From a virus, in the IMG/VR virus record IMGVR_UViG_3300023248_000001, positions 1 to 34,799 of that record: a stretch of DNA of 34,799 nt; one strand, written 5' to 3'. How positions within the stretch are numbered: the first letter of the stretch is position 1; each line of letters starts with the position of its first letter. The translations under genes and the position numbers were made by a program. Positions 8,261-17,223 of the stretch are shown in pieces. The notes beneath the pieces were generated by a model. That model worked only from the letters and a program-made list of their open reading frames with translations, ran no database searches and was not told the DNA's origin.

Positions 8261-8327
8261 TAGTAAGGGGGTAGCTCGATTAAAAAAGCAATAGGCATTG
8301 TGCCTGAGTCGTAGCCTACCCCCACTA
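8261..8327 (+). ncRNA. Long imperfect hairpin, putative structured RNA
   Basis: TAGT/ACTA (8261-8264/8324-8327), GGGGGTA/TACCCCC (8267-8273/8317-8323), GCT/AGC (8274-8276/8313-8315) and CGA/TCG (8277-8279/8309-8311) stack with small bulges. An inner hairpin AGGCA-TTG-TGCCT occupies 8293-8305. The GC-rich stem stands out in AT-rich DNA. No U-tract follows, so it is not a plain terminator. It occupies most of the gene-free 8251-8353 interval between lysis genes. The outer stem is 7 bp as in a tRNA acceptor, but no cloverleaf forms. Confidence 0.6.
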
Positions 8328-8353
8328 TTACTTATTAATTAGCTATTTAATAT

Positions 8354-8524
8354 ATGGAAAAATTATCTCACGAAGAATTAGCTAAACTTAGGCAAGAAAC
8401 ACAAATATTTAGTAGGGTTTGTGGGTGGCTAGTTCCCCGTCATTGTATGAATAAAGGGAAACAGGCAGAGAGAAAAGATTTAAAGCCATATAAAATAAAG
8501 TTAAAAGATATATGCGAAGAATAA
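8354..8524 (+). CDS. Small protein resembling NrdD C-terminal tail
   Basis: 56 aa. Residues 20-48 (SRVCGWLVPRHCMNKGKQAE, then RKDLKPY) match the pattern R-V-x-G-Y-L-x-P-x3-N-x-GK-x2-E-x2-DR-x-Y seen at the C-terminal end of anaerobic ribonucleotide reductase large subunit (NrdD). The Tyr of the pattern is Trp here, and there are two Cys. The catalytic body is absent, so this is a stand-alone tail-like peptide, not an enzyme on its own. It overlaps the next gene by 13 nt. Its role in a lysis cluster is unclear. Confidence 0.55.
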   Translation: MEKLSHEELAKLRQETQIFSRVCGWLVPRHCMNKGKQAERKDLKPYKIKLKDICEE

Positions 8525-8646
8525 CTAAAGCGTATTGGGTAGCAAGAGATATATTTTGGATTATATGGAATGCCCTTGCTTTACTAGGTTTAACCACATT
8601 AGGGTTTATTGTTTGGGCATTAATTAATTATCAATTTATATTCTAA
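8512..8646 (+). CDS. Single-pass membrane microprotein (44 aa)
   Basis: ATG at 8512 overlaps the end of the preceding gene by 13 nt, and TAA at 8644-8646 sits 4 nt before the lysin start. A short basic N-terminus (MRRITK) precedes a long aromatic-rich hydrophobic region (about residues 14-40, with IFWIIWNALALLGLTTLGFI). It is the fifth small gene between the LamG and lysin genes. Probably a holin or holin modulator; unproven. Confidence 0.58.
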   Translation: MRRITKAYWVARDIFWIIWNALALLGLTTLGFIVWALINYQFIF

Positions 8647-8650
8647 AAAA

Positions 8651-9241
8651 ATGAACGGTATAAATAAAATTCAATACATAAGTCAGCAAGACCCTAAATG
8701 GAGAGATATAAAAATGTCTGGTAGCCAATTAACTATTGGTGATTATGGTTGTGCTATAACTTGTGTATCAATGCTTACAGATTATTATGGTTGTAAGCAA
8801 ACACCTGACCAAATAGGAACTAATCCTAAATTTGTTGTTAATGGAAATATGAACTGGATTGGTTTAGACTTTCCAACTTTTTCTTTCCGATATGCTGACG
8901 GTAATCAATTTAATACTAATAAGTCTGTTATTGATAACGCTTTACTTAAATCTTACTTATCAGATATTTATAATGGCGACCGTTCGGCGATTATTCAAAT
9001 AACAGTAACTCCTCCTAAAGGTGGTAAGAGTTATACTCATTTCTTAGTCGGTCTTTGGACACTTCCTGATGATATTATGGTAATTGACCCCTGGGACGGA
9101 AAATCAAAACCACTTTTCGCTTCATATCCTTATTCCAAAATAACAGAAGTATGTTATTTTACTCGTTGGGATAAAAGTAAAAAAGGTGGTAAACAAGCTT
9201 GGCAGGGACAATTAAAGCCAGAAGCACCATTTTATAGATAG
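8651..9241 (+). CDS. Peptidase C39-like endolysin
   Basis: 196 aa. The papain-fold motifs of Peptidase_C39_2 are visible: GDYGCAITCVSML with the likely nucleophile C34, SYTHFLVG with H130, and VIDPWDG with D146. The N-terminal segment SQQDPKWRDIKMSGSQLTIG is the usual opening of phage C39-like lysins. It would cut peptide bonds in peptidoglycan. No signal peptide, so release depends on the small membrane proteins upstream. The start at 8651 follows TTCTAAAAAA with no Shine-Dalgarno. Confidence 0.82.
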   Translation: MNGINKIQYISQQDPKWRDIKMSGSQLTIGDYGCAITCVSMLTDYYGCKQTPDQIGTNPKFVVNGNMNWIGLDFPTFSFRYADGNQFNTNKSVIDNALLKSYLSDIYNGDRSAIIQITVTPPKGGKSYTHFLVGLWTLPDDIMVIDPWDGKSKPLFASYPYSKITEVCYFTRWDKSKKGGKQAWQGQLKPEAPFYR

Positions 9242-9365
9242 AGTCGTGCTATAACGCTTAACCACAAGCCACACAATGACGATAGAAGAACTATAATGTT
9301 GAAAAGGTATAAATAGTCAAATCAATAAATAATTTTAACACAGGGCGTTGTATGCCCTTAAAAAT
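9242..9365 (+). promoter_or_regulatory. Intergenic leader with hairpin before tail gene
   Basis: 124 nt without a gene. A perfect 5-bp stem with 7-nt loop, AGGGC (9342-9346) and GCCCT (9354-9358), ends 7 nt before the ATG at 9366. A TATAAT box is at 9292-9297, but no convincing -35 box precedes it, so a promoter is only possible. A TTG at 9348 would extend the downstream frame by six codons and lies in the hairpin loop. Confidence 0.4.
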
Positions 9366-11153
9366 ATGGCAACATCTAAGCCAAAACCACTCTCAATAGC
9401 AAACTTCCAAACAGGTATTTCAGACAACGCCTTGACTGATTTTTATGATATGAGAGGAATTAATAATTTCTCATCTCCTGGTGTTGCTGGTTTGAACTGG
9501 AAACTTAATAGAAGTTCTAAAATGTCTTTGACTTTTTCGGCTCACGGTGGGATAGGAAATTCTTATTTTGATATTGTAAGCGGAGTTGGAGAAACAGACG
9601 GTTTGACAATAGATGGTTGTGCTTGTATGATAGATACACAAGTTCCAGCAGGAAGCGGAACATTTAATACTGGGACTATTTATTACATTAAAAAGGTAAA
9701 CGCTACAACCATAAGACTTTATCCTACTTTAGTTGCTTGGTTAGCTGATACAGGACAAGCAACAATCACCACCACAACGACAACAAATATAACCATAATC
9801 AGACCGACAACTATTAGTCAATTTGCTACAGACGGAACAAATACTCTTGGTTTAGATGTCAATGGTAGAGTTTGGGCAAATATTGGTTCTGCTACTAATC
9901 CTTGGTATTTAATAGACGGAAATACAAGCGGTTCTTCTGCGGCAAACGGGGTTGCTTATTGGAATGGTTATTGGTTCATATTAAAGGGAACTAATTTAGA
10001 TTTATTAAAAATAACTAATTTTTCAGCTTTTACTTGGACTTGGTATCTTAATTGGACACCAACAAACTGGATTGCTTTAAAAAATTACACTCATAAAACA
10101 TTGGTCGGACAAGACGGAGTTCTTTATTTCTGTAATGGACAATATGTTGGTGCTTTAAGACAAAAAGTTGGACAAGTTTTTAATCATACATCTGATTCTA
10201 CTTACACAATAGATACTCAAGCACTTTTTATCACCCCACTAACTACTTGTTTAGAAGAAATAGGAACGTATCTTTTAGTTGGAACTGATAGTGATAGAAT
10301 TTATAATTGGGATAGAATAGAACTTTACGCTGATTCTTCTGTTAAATGCGATGAAAAATATACAACCGCAATGGTTAATATGGGTTCTTATGTCTATTGC
10401 TTTTCCGGCTTTACTGGGAACATCTACAAAACAGACGGAACTTCTATTGTTTTAGAAAAGCATATACCAGAACATCTTACGAATGCCTATTATGACTATG
10501 CTACTTTATCGGTAATTTATTCTTCTGCTAAAAAATTAAATAATCGTATCTTATTCACTGTTTCTTACTCTGACGGAAGTAATGAAGATGGTGGAGTTTT
10601 TTCCTATAAACCATCTACTGGTAGTTTGATAGTGGAAAATATTATCGCAAATATCAAAAAGAATCCTGGGAGCATATTTACTTTCGGAGATATCCAAGTA
10701 GTTGATAATAAACAATATTGTGTTAGTTATCGCTACTCTCTACCAACAACTGGCTCTGATTATTCAATAGATACAAATTTCTTTAATAATGTTTGGCAGG
10801 TATTAAATGCTACCGATTATTTAGGCGGTTCTATCGCTTCCTTAACGACTGCTTTTTATAAACTAGGAACAAAATATAATTTAAGAACTTTAGATGATTT
10901 TGACATAGAACTTTTAGAAAAATTACCAGATAGTTGTGGTCTTAAACTTTACTATCGTTTAAATGATAATGATCCATTTACTTTAATAGGAGATTTTAGC
11001 TCTACTAATTCAACGGGGACTTTGGTTGGACAGAAATCATATTGTTTTACTAAAAGTTTACAAGTTGAAAGTATCCAATTTAAAGTAGAAATGTGGGGAT
11101 ATTTGAATACTTATCCTAAATTAAAAAACATAACAGCTTATTATATAGAATAA
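9366..11153 (+). CDS. Tail/neck structural protein, nozzle-like
   Basis: 595 aa from ATG 9366, preferred over TTG 9348 because of the AT-rich leader TTAAAAAT. It opens with SIANFQTGISDNALTDFYDM and GINNFSSPGVAGLNWKLNR, an N-terminal pattern seen in long beta-rich tail proteins of podovirus-like phages. The rest is a series of beta strands with repeated Asp-Gly and Trp motifs, possibly a propeller or barrel, with no membrane segment. Length and position fit a tail nozzle or hub, as the window has no tape-measure or tail-tube gene. Function is inferred from pattern. Confidence 0.58.
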   Translation: MATSKPKPLSIANFQTGISDNALTDFYDMRGINNFSSPGVAGLNWKLNRSSKMSLTFSAHGGIGNSYFDIVSGVGETDGLTIDGCACMIDTQVPAGSGTFNTGTIYYIKKVNATTIRLYPTLVAWLADTGQATITTTTTTNITIIRPTTISQFATDGTNTLGLDVNGRVWANIGSATNPWYLIDGNTSGSSAANGVAYWNGYWFILKGTNLDLLKITNFSAFTWTWYLNWTPTNWIALKNYTHKTLVGQDGVLYFCNGQYVGALRQKVGQVFNHTSDSTYTIDTQALFITPLTTCLEEIGTYLLVGTDSDRIYNWDRIELYADSSVKCDEKYTTAMVNMGSYVYCFSGFTGNIYKTDGTSIVLEKHIPEHLTNAYYDYATLSVIYSSAKKLNNRILFTVSYSDGSNEDGGVFSYKPSTGSLIVENIIANIKKNPGSIFTFGDIQVVDNKQYCVSYRYSLPTTGSDYSIDTNFFNNVWQVLNATDYLGGSIASLTTAFYKLGTKYNLRTLDDFDIELLEKLPDSCGLKLYYRLNDNDPFTLIGDFSSTNSTGTLVGQKSYCFTKSLQVESIQFKVEMWGYLNTYPKLKNITAYYIE

Positions 11154-11154
11154 A

Positions 11155-11889
11155 ATGAACGATTTACAAGAACAAGTCAATGGATTATCTGAAAAGATTG
11201 GAACATTACCTGATAATTTCCATACTCATAATGGTATAAACTCCAAAAAGGTAGCAGTTAAAGATGTTATTAAGTCTTTTATTTTCACAACCACACAACT
11301 TAATAACTATTTAGCAAGCAACACTACTAATGGAGATGAGTTTAATTATTACAATTCTGATATTTCTGAATATGGAAAGTATTTCAGATTAAATAAGATA
11401 TGGACTAAAGTTGGTGTTCCTGATTTAAGCGGATATGTTCCAACCTCGAGAACAGTTAATGGACACGCTTTATCTTCTAACATATCTCTAACAACGGATG
11501 ATATTTCTGGCCTCGGTTCTGTTGCTTCTGATAATTTAAAAGATGACCTTTCAACAGAACGCAGTAATACATTGTATTATTCTTATACATCTAAACAAGT
11601 AAGAATAAATAGAGCAGGAACTGTTAGGGTATCATTCGCAATCCATTCTAATACTAATTATTCAGCTTGGTCTTGCCACTTAAGATTAAATGGTAATACT
11701 ATTCAGACGATACAAAATACCGCTACGCCTTATGTTTATACGACTTATACTTATGATGTTTCAGTTGGAATTAGCGACACAATAGATGTTACTACTGATG
11801 CTTATACTGGTAATTGCACCTTTTACATAAAGGACTTTAAAGTATTTTATGATTATACTACTTTAACTGATAACATTTTAATAAACTAA
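11155..11889 (+). CDS. Tail fibre/tip protein
   Basis: 244 aa. A short N-terminal coiled coil (LQEQVNGLSEKIGTLPDNF) is followed by HTHNGINSKKV and by SGYVPTSRTVNGHALSSNIS near residues 95-114, a peptide repeatedly found in phage tail fibres. The C-terminal 120 residues are a beta sandwich (TLYYSYTSKQVRINRAGTVR onward), probably a trimeric tip. It starts 1 nt after the preceding stop. Confidence 0.75.
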   Translation: MNDLQEQVNGLSEKIGTLPDNFHTHNGINSKKVAVKDVIKSFIFTTTQLNNYLASNTTNGDEFNYYNSDISEYGKYFRLNKIWTKVGVPDLSGYVPTSRTVNGHALSSNISLTTDDISGLGSVASDNLKDDLSTERSNTLYYSYTSKQVRINRAGTVRVSFAIHSNTNYSAWSCHLRLNGNTIQTIQNTATPYVYTTYTYDVSVGISDTIDVTTDAYTGNCTFYIKDFKVFYDYTTLTDNILIN

Positions 11890-11896
11890 TAAAAAT

Positions 11897-14131
11897 ATGG
11901 CGAACGCAACTCTAATAAATAAACAAGGTAATAAGCAAGCACCAACTTCTAATGTTCCAGTTACTTCAAATAATCCAGATGCTCCTAAAATGGTTACTGG
12001 TTATGATGCTAGCGGAAAAGCAGTTCAAGTTCCTAAGGGTGCTTATGTCCCTGGCGTTTCCTTGACTCCCAAGAAATTAACTCCTGATAGTTTTGATGTG
12101 ACTAAAGATGTTAAGTATCAAGAACTTCTAAAAAAGAATGAGGAATTATTAAAATCACAGCAACCGTCAGAACAAGTTACTGCCGCCGAAACAGCCGCAA
12201 CTAATGACGCTTATTCTAAATCTCTTAATGACCTTAAAACACAAATACAGGGAACTTTAACTGAAACATTTACTCCAGAACAACAAAGACAAAATCAATC
12301 AGACCTGTTAAATACTCAAGAAACTGCTGCTAAGTTGAAAGCCAATACCCAGGAACAAGTTGACTTATTAGGAACTCAACCGATTGAAGGTGGTTTTATT
12401 ACTCGCCAACAAGCAAAAGTCCAATCTCAATACGAAAAACAAGCAGGTCTTTTAAGTGCTGAAGAAACTAAACTTGTAAATGAAGTTAATCTTTCTAATA
12501 CAGAAAAACAGAACCTAATTAATGGTTCAACTACTATTGCTAATTTACAAGACAAGATACAGACTCATATTGATTCAGCTAAGGCTGATATATTAGCTCA
12601 AGCTAAACAACTTACTGCCGACCAACAAGCTAAACTCGCTACTGCCCTAGATGCTTATAAAGGAATTGATGTTGATAAATTAACCGCCGAACAAACCGCT
12701 ACTTTCTCAAAGATTATTACAGACGCTGGTCTTGACCCCCAGTTAGTATTCCAAGGTATTAAAGCTGTTAACCAACAACAGGCCTTGGATAATAGTATTA
12801 AGCAAGCTGGAGTAGATACTGGGAATTGGGCTGTAGATGCTACAACTGGAAAACTTTATAATAAAAAAACGGGAGAATTTAAAGATGGGACAACTGTTTC
12901 TGATGTTAATATTGGAACAGTCACAATACCAACAACATCAAGAATAGCATCTACTAATAATAATCCTGGTAATCTTATTTATGTTGGACAAGACGGAGCG
13001 GAGCAAGGAGAAGCTAAACTAGATACTAACGGTAATCCAACGGGTGCTTATTGGGCTAAATTCTCAACCCCAGAAGCTGGCTTCCAAGCACTTGTCAACG
13101 ATATAACCGGTAAAATGACAGGAAATACCACTACGGGTTTAACTGGCGATAGTTCACTCCAGGACTTAGTTAGTATTTATGCTCCAGCTGGAGATAATAA
13201 CAACCCAGTTGGTTATGCCGCTACACTCGCTAAAAATTTAGGAGTATCTACTGATACAAAGTTAAATGATTTATTACCAAGAGTTAATGATGTTTCTAAA
13301 TTTATCGCCAATATAGAAAGTGGTGCTAAAATAGCAGACCAAAGTCCTAAACAATTACAAGATTCAGAAACATTAAATAATTTAGATGTTTCTGATAAAG
13401 CTACTTGGTTGAATGCTTCGTCTGACGACAAAAATATAGCGAGAGGATTGGCTAATTACACACTTGATATAACAAAAGTATCTTCTTTGAGAGGTAATAA
13501 AAGAACACAATTAGCTAATTTAGCTATGCTTATTAATCCATCATTTGATATTAATAAATATGCTCAAATAGCGAAAACAAAAGCTTCTTTTGCTGGTGGT
13601 GGTGTTGAGTATAAAAATATGAAATCTCTTAATACAGCAGTTAACCATTTACAGGAATTAAGCAAAGCATCAGAGGCACTTAATAATAAAAGTAATACTT
13701 GGTGGAATTCTTTTGCTAATAAAGCTGCTTCTGTAACTGGAAGCCCAATCGTTACTAATTTTAACACTGCAGCTAATGCTGTAGCTGGAGAAATGGCAAC
13801 TATCTTTAAGAATACATCAGGAACTGATCAAGAAATAAAAGCTTGGAAAGACCAAATATCATCTTCATCTTCACCTGAACAATTAAAAGGTTCTATTAAC
13901 ACTATGTTGGAATTAATGGCTGGTCGTCTTAAGGCGTCCAGAGATACTTATACATCTGTTACTGGTATTGAACCAGACTTCAATATTATTACTGGTTCTG
14001 CCCGTGATATTCTTAAAAATTTAGGAATGGATATTGATAGTATCGACCCATTAGTAGATGTTTCAAATATTACTGAGGCACAACCATCTTCTGCTGATGA
14101 TGCCTATGTTAAATCATTAAACTTAAAATAA
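11897..14131 (+). CDS. Ejection/internal protein with lysozyme-like domain
   Basis: 744 aa. The N-terminal about 340 residues are Gln/Thr/Ala-rich and helical (coiled-coil-like, for example EQQRQNQSDLLNTQETAAKL). Residues about 350-460 hold a lysozyme-like module, with STNNNPGNLIYVGQ, AYWAKFSTPEAGFQALVND and LVSIYAPAGDNNNPVGYAAT, a pattern of phage peptidoglycan hydrolases. The C-terminal third is helical again. It probably enters the cell wall with the DNA and opens a local hole, like internal virion proteins of podoviruses. The catalytic Glu cannot be fixed with certainty. Confidence 0.68.
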   Translation: MANATLINKQGNKQAPTSNVPVTSNNPDAPKMVTGYDASGKAVQVPKGAYVPGVSLTPKKLTPDSFDVTKDVKYQELLKKNEELLKSQQPSEQVTAAETAATNDAYSKSLNDLKTQIQGTLTETFTPEQQRQNQSDLLNTQETAAKLKANTQEQVDLLGTQPIEGGFITRQQAKVQSQYEKQAGLLSAEETKLVNEVNLSNTEKQNLINGSTTIANLQDKIQTHIDSAKADILAQAKQLTADQQAKLATALDAYKGIDVDKLTAEQTATFSKIITDAGLDPQLVFQGIKAVNQQQALDNSIKQAGVDTGNWAVDATTGKLYNKKTGEFKDGTTVSDVNIGTVTIPTTSRIASTNNNPGNLIYVGQDGAEQGEAKLDTNGNPTGAYWAKFSTPEAGFQALVNDITGKMTGNTTTGLTGDSSLQDLVSIYAPAGDNNNPVGYAATLAKNLGVSTDTKLNDLLPRVNDVSKFIANIESGAKIADQSPKQLQDSETLNNLDVSDKATWLNASSDDKNIARGLANYTLDITKVSSLRGNKRTQLANLAMLINPSFDINKYAQIAKTKASFAGGGVEYKNMKSLNTAVNHLQELSKASEALNNKSNTWWNSFANKAASVTGSPIVTNFNTAANAVAGEMATIFKNTSGTDQEIKAWKDQISSSSSPEQLKGSINTMLELMAGRLKASRDTYTSVTGIEPDFNIITGSARDILKNLGMDIDSIDPLVDVSNITEAQPSSADDAYVKSLNLK

Positions 14132-14132
14132 T

Positions 14133-15461
14133 ATGACACTTACACATCAACAAGTAGCTGATATAATACAAAGAGCACCAGCGGGAACAACTGCTAGCGG
14201 TATAGTTTCTAGTTTAAGAAAAAATGGTTATGATTTAGAAGGATATGATGAAGCAACAAAAACAATCCCAGTTATACAAAAACCAAAAGAACTTAACCCA
14301 CTTGGTAATTCTGCTCTTGGCCAAATTGTTTCAGGAATTGCTAAGGGTGGGTTTGATGTTTTAAAGGGAGGTATGGACACTGCCCAAACACTTTTAACTC
14401 AAGGTGCTAAACAAAAATTAGGTCAGATGATTCCTGGAGGACAAAATTTATTCGATATTGCCTCTAAAAAAATAGATCAAGGATTACAACAAGTAGGATA
14501 TAACCCACAACAATCAGTCGCTAGTAATATCCAGTCATCTGCTGAAAAAGCAAAAAATATTACTCAAGGAAGTTTGCTTAAAGCCAATACACCACTTGAA
14601 CAAACAGCTAAAGTCGGGACAGAAATTGCTTCTGCCTTTGCTCCATTAGGTGAATCTAGTATTGCTAGTAAAGGAAAGCAATTAGTAAAACCATTAGTTA
14701 ATAAATTAACAGAATCTAATCCAGGAAAGTTATTGCAATTAACTAGCGAAGAATTAGCAAAAGTTAATGGTAAAAAATTAGATTGGTTATCTAAAGATGC
14801 TTTAAGTGCAGGAAAAACAACTGGTGGTCTTTTAAAGTCTAAGTCTTATGAAATGCCACAAAAGATTAAAGATTTAGCAGTTGAATTTAAAGATATCTTA
14901 AAAGGAAAACCAGAAGAAATTAGAGCTAACGCCGAAACAACTGGAAAGAATTTAAGACAAAATGTTTTAGATTTATTTAAGGGAAACGAAAAAGCGATTA
15001 ACCAAAAAACTTTTATTAGTAAATTACAAAAAGCAGTAGCAGATGACACAAGTATAGTTTATGACACAGCGAAACAGCAAAAAGAAACAGTTATTAAAGC
15101 TGTTAAATCTTTTTCCAAATATATAACCAGGGGGACTAACAAAGGGTTGGAAGAGGCTAATACTAAATGGTATGCTGAATCAAAAAATGCTTCTGGTAAG
15201 CTTTCTGATGCTAATAAAGTAATCCAGAAAGTTATTAAAAATGTTATTAAAGATACTCTTCCTGACGCACAAAAAACAGCTTATGATGAATTAAAAACAA
15301 AGATGGCTAAATTATATGATATCCAAGAAATAATGAAAGCTAAGGTTAAGGCGAGTGTTGGAAGTTCTGCTCTTAAAAATGTTGTTAATAAATTAAAAGT
15401 TCCTGCTGGCACTATCGCCACTTTTGAAGGAGCTAAAAGATTATTAACTGGTAAATGGTAA
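14133..15461 (+). CDS. Putative ejection protein (442 aa)
   Basis: Starts 1 nt after the preceding gene. The N-terminus has a small helical domain (THQQVADIIQRAPAGTTASG); residues 45-190 hold Gly/Ala-rich helices (LGQIVSGIAKGGFDVLKGGM) of the weakly hydrophobic kind seen in pore-forming ejection proteins; the C-terminal half is Lys-rich helical. No enzyme motif. Its pairing with the lysozyme-domain protein and the lack of a tape measure support a DNA-ejection role, by inference. Confidence 0.58.
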   Translation: MTLTHQQVADIIQRAPAGTTASGIVSSLRKNGYDLEGYDEATKTIPVIQKPKELNPLGNSALGQIVSGIAKGGFDVLKGGMDTAQTLLTQGAKQKLGQMIPGGQNLFDIASKKIDQGLQQVGYNPQQSVASNIQSSAEKAKNITQGSLLKANTPLEQTAKVGTEIASAFAPLGESSIASKGKQLVKPLVNKLTESNPGKLLQLTSEELAKVNGKKLDWLSKDALSAGKTTGGLLKSKSYEMPQKIKDLAVEFKDILKGKPEEIRANAETTGKNLRQNVLDLFKGNEKAINQKTFISKLQKAVADDTSIVYDTAKQQKETVIKAVKSFSKYITRGTNKGLEEANTKWYAESKNASGKLSDANKVIQKVIKNVIKDTLPDAQKTAYDELKTKMAKLYDIQEIMKAKVKASVGSSALKNVVNKLKVPAGTIATFEGAKRLLTGKW

Positions 15462-15465
15462 TTAT

Positions 15466-15516
15466 ATGGATGGATTAATTGTTCTATTTATTGGACTTTA
15501 TTTAATATTTTCTTAA
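15466..15516 (+). CDS. Hydrophobic microprotein (16 aa), tentative
   Basis: ATG 4 nt after the preceding stop, TAA 1 nt before the next ATG. It encodes MDGLIVLFIGLYLIFS, almost entirely one membrane segment. The spacing equals that of accepted genes here, which is the only argument for translation. Confidence 0.4.
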   Translation: MDGLIVLFIGLYLIFS

Positions 15517-15517
15517 T

Positions 15518-16825
15518 ATGCGTAAATACATTTTAGTAACCGAAACATTTGATGGCCTTGGATTTTGTTTTGATAAACGTCTAGAAGATAGTGAGGTTGT
15601 TATTGCTTATCAATACTTACCCAAAGATAATAAAGACCTCGGAGAAGAGGAAGAGGGATACTTAAACAACGGTGGAGGTATGGTTAAAAAATACCCTCTC
15701 GCTAAATTAATGGCTAAACGTGAAAAACTTAAAGACTGGTATTGGATTTGGGATTTGAATTGTAATTGTGAAGAATCAGAAATTTTAAGAGAAGAAGGAT
15801 TTAAAGTATTCGGTGGTTCTCAATTTACATATGACCTAGAAAACGATAGAGGGTTTGGTATAAAATTTGCTGAATCTTGTGGTTTAAAATCTCCTGAATA
15901 TAAAGAATTTTCAAGTATTGAAGAGGGTATATCTTTCTTAGAACAAAACGAAGATAATGCTTATGTTTATAAACCTAATCACGAAGATAATGCCTACACA
16001 ACCGTTCCGATATCAGAAGAACCAGATAAAGCTAATATTGAAATAAGAAGATTGATAAAGTCTTTAGGATTTACTGATTATATATTACAAGAAAGAGTTA
16101 ATGGTGTTGAGGTTAATGTTGAATCATTTTATGTTAAAGGTAAATGTGTTTTTACTTGGGCTAATCTTGAGAATAAGAAAGTCGCTAATGGAGAAATGGG
16201 AGTTGCTTCTGGTTGTTCCTTCGATTTAGGTTGGCAAATAGATGATAATTGCGAACTAGCAGAAATGACGGTTAGAAAATTTGACGATAAGTTGGCAGAA
16301 ATGGAATATACAGGCTTTGGAGATGCTAATGTTATTATTTCTGATTACAACGAAGTAAACTTTTTAGAATTTTGTTTCCGTAGTGGCTATAATTCTCATC
16401 CAAACTTATTTATAAATCTTGCGTCTAAATCTTTCCTAGAAACTTGTGCTGATATGATAGACGGAAAGTTTGAAACTGAATTTAAAAAGGGTTTCGGTGC
16501 TTCACTCACCATCTTTACCGACAAACACAAAGAAGGATTACCTGTTTATATTCCTGAATCATTAAGAGATAAAACATATCTTTTCTTTGTTATGAAAGAT
16601 GAAGAAGGAGATGAAGATGATATTTGTATCTCGGGATATTCTAAGGAGATTTGTATATCAACGGCTCACAATTATGATATAAAAAGTTCCTTAGAATCAG
16701 TTATTTGTAATGCTGAAAAGATTAAATTTTCTAATCGATATTTTAGAACTGATTTAGCAGACGATAAAGTTACCAATAGCCCTATATCTAGATATGCTGG
16801 ATTAGTTAGTATGGGTCTTCTATGA
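15518..16825 (+). CDS. ATP-grasp enzyme, PurD-like fold
   Basis: 435 aa. An N-terminal Rossmann-like domain (KYILVTETFDGLGFCF) is followed by VFGGSQFTYDLENDRGFG (97-114), then the ATP-grasp core: YVYKPNHEDNAY with K152, YILQERVNGVEVNVESFYV with E192 and E198, and the metal-ligand segment VNFLEFCFRSGYN with E284 (compare the E-x-N/N-x-R stretch of PurD). These enzymes join a carboxylate to an amine using ATP. The residues around the PurD substrate site differ, so phosphoribosylamine-glycine ligation should not be assumed. Ends with TGA overlapping the next start (ATGA). Confidence 0.72.
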   Translation: MRKYILVTETFDGLGFCFDKRLEDSEVVIAYQYLPKDNKDLGEEEEGYLNNGGGMVKKYPLAKLMAKREKLKDWYWIWDLNCNCEESEILREEGFKVFGGSQFTYDLENDRGFGIKFAESCGLKSPEYKEFSSIEEGISFLEQNEDNAYVYKPNHEDNAYTTVPISEEPDKANIEIRRLIKSLGFTDYILQERVNGVEVNVESFYVKGKCVFTWANLENKKVANGEMGVASGCSFDLGWQIDDNCELAEMTVRKFDDKLAEMEYTGFGDANVIISDYNEVNFLEFCFRSGYNSHPNLFINLASKSFLETCADMIDGKFETEFKKGFGASLTIFTDKHKEGLPVYIPESLRDKTYLFFVMKDEEGDEDDICISGYSKEICISTAHNYDIKSSLESVICNAEKIKFSNRYFRTDLADDKVTNSPISRYAGLVSMGLL

Positions 16826-17220
16826 AGATAATATACATAGACCATAAAAGTCAAAGATACGACACAGCAGGTGATTATTTAAAAATAAATAATGAGTGGG
16901 TGTTTCATATCTCTAAACTATCAAAACATCGCTACAATCTTTGTGTGACTCTACACGAGATTATAGAATGTTATCTCTGCTACTGGTTTGATATTAAAGA
17001 ACCAGATATTATGTCCTTTGATTTAGATTACGAATATAGAAGAAAAAAGGGACTTAATTGTAAATATGGTTGTAAAATAACAGAGTTATCAGAACCAGGA
17101 TTTGATAAACACGCTCCTTATTACTTTTTTCACTTAATAGCTACTGTTTTTGAGTGGTTATTCTCTAAATTACTATTTGTCAGTTGGAAGAAATATAGTG
17201 ATGATGTAAATAATTTATAA
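16822..17220 (+). CDS. Phage protein with HEIIE motif, zincin-like
   Basis: 132 aa, start codon overlapping the ATP-grasp stop (ATGA), so translation is coupled. TLHEIIECYLCYW (43-55) carries H45-E46-x2-E49, a variant of the zincin HExxH helix. Further conserved-looking residues are FDLDYEY and EPGFDKHAPYYFFHLIATVF (about 92-112), with His and Asp that could complete a metal site. I recall similar phage proteins with HEIIE and APYH-x2-H but cannot name a family. Protease activity is not shown. Confidence 0.6.
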   Translation: MKIIYIDHKSQRYDTAGDYLKINNEWVFHISKLSKHRYNLCVTLHEIIECYLCYWFDIKEPDIMSFDLDYEYRRKKGLNCKYGCKITELSEPGFDKHAPYYFFHLIATVFEWLFSKLLFVSWKKYSDDVNNL

Positions 17221-17223
17221 TAT

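Noticed and set aside
8261-8327. tRNA call for the 8.3-kb hairpin
   Set aside because: A 7-bp acceptor-like stem is present, but only 57 nt separate its ends and no anticodon or T-arm forms.
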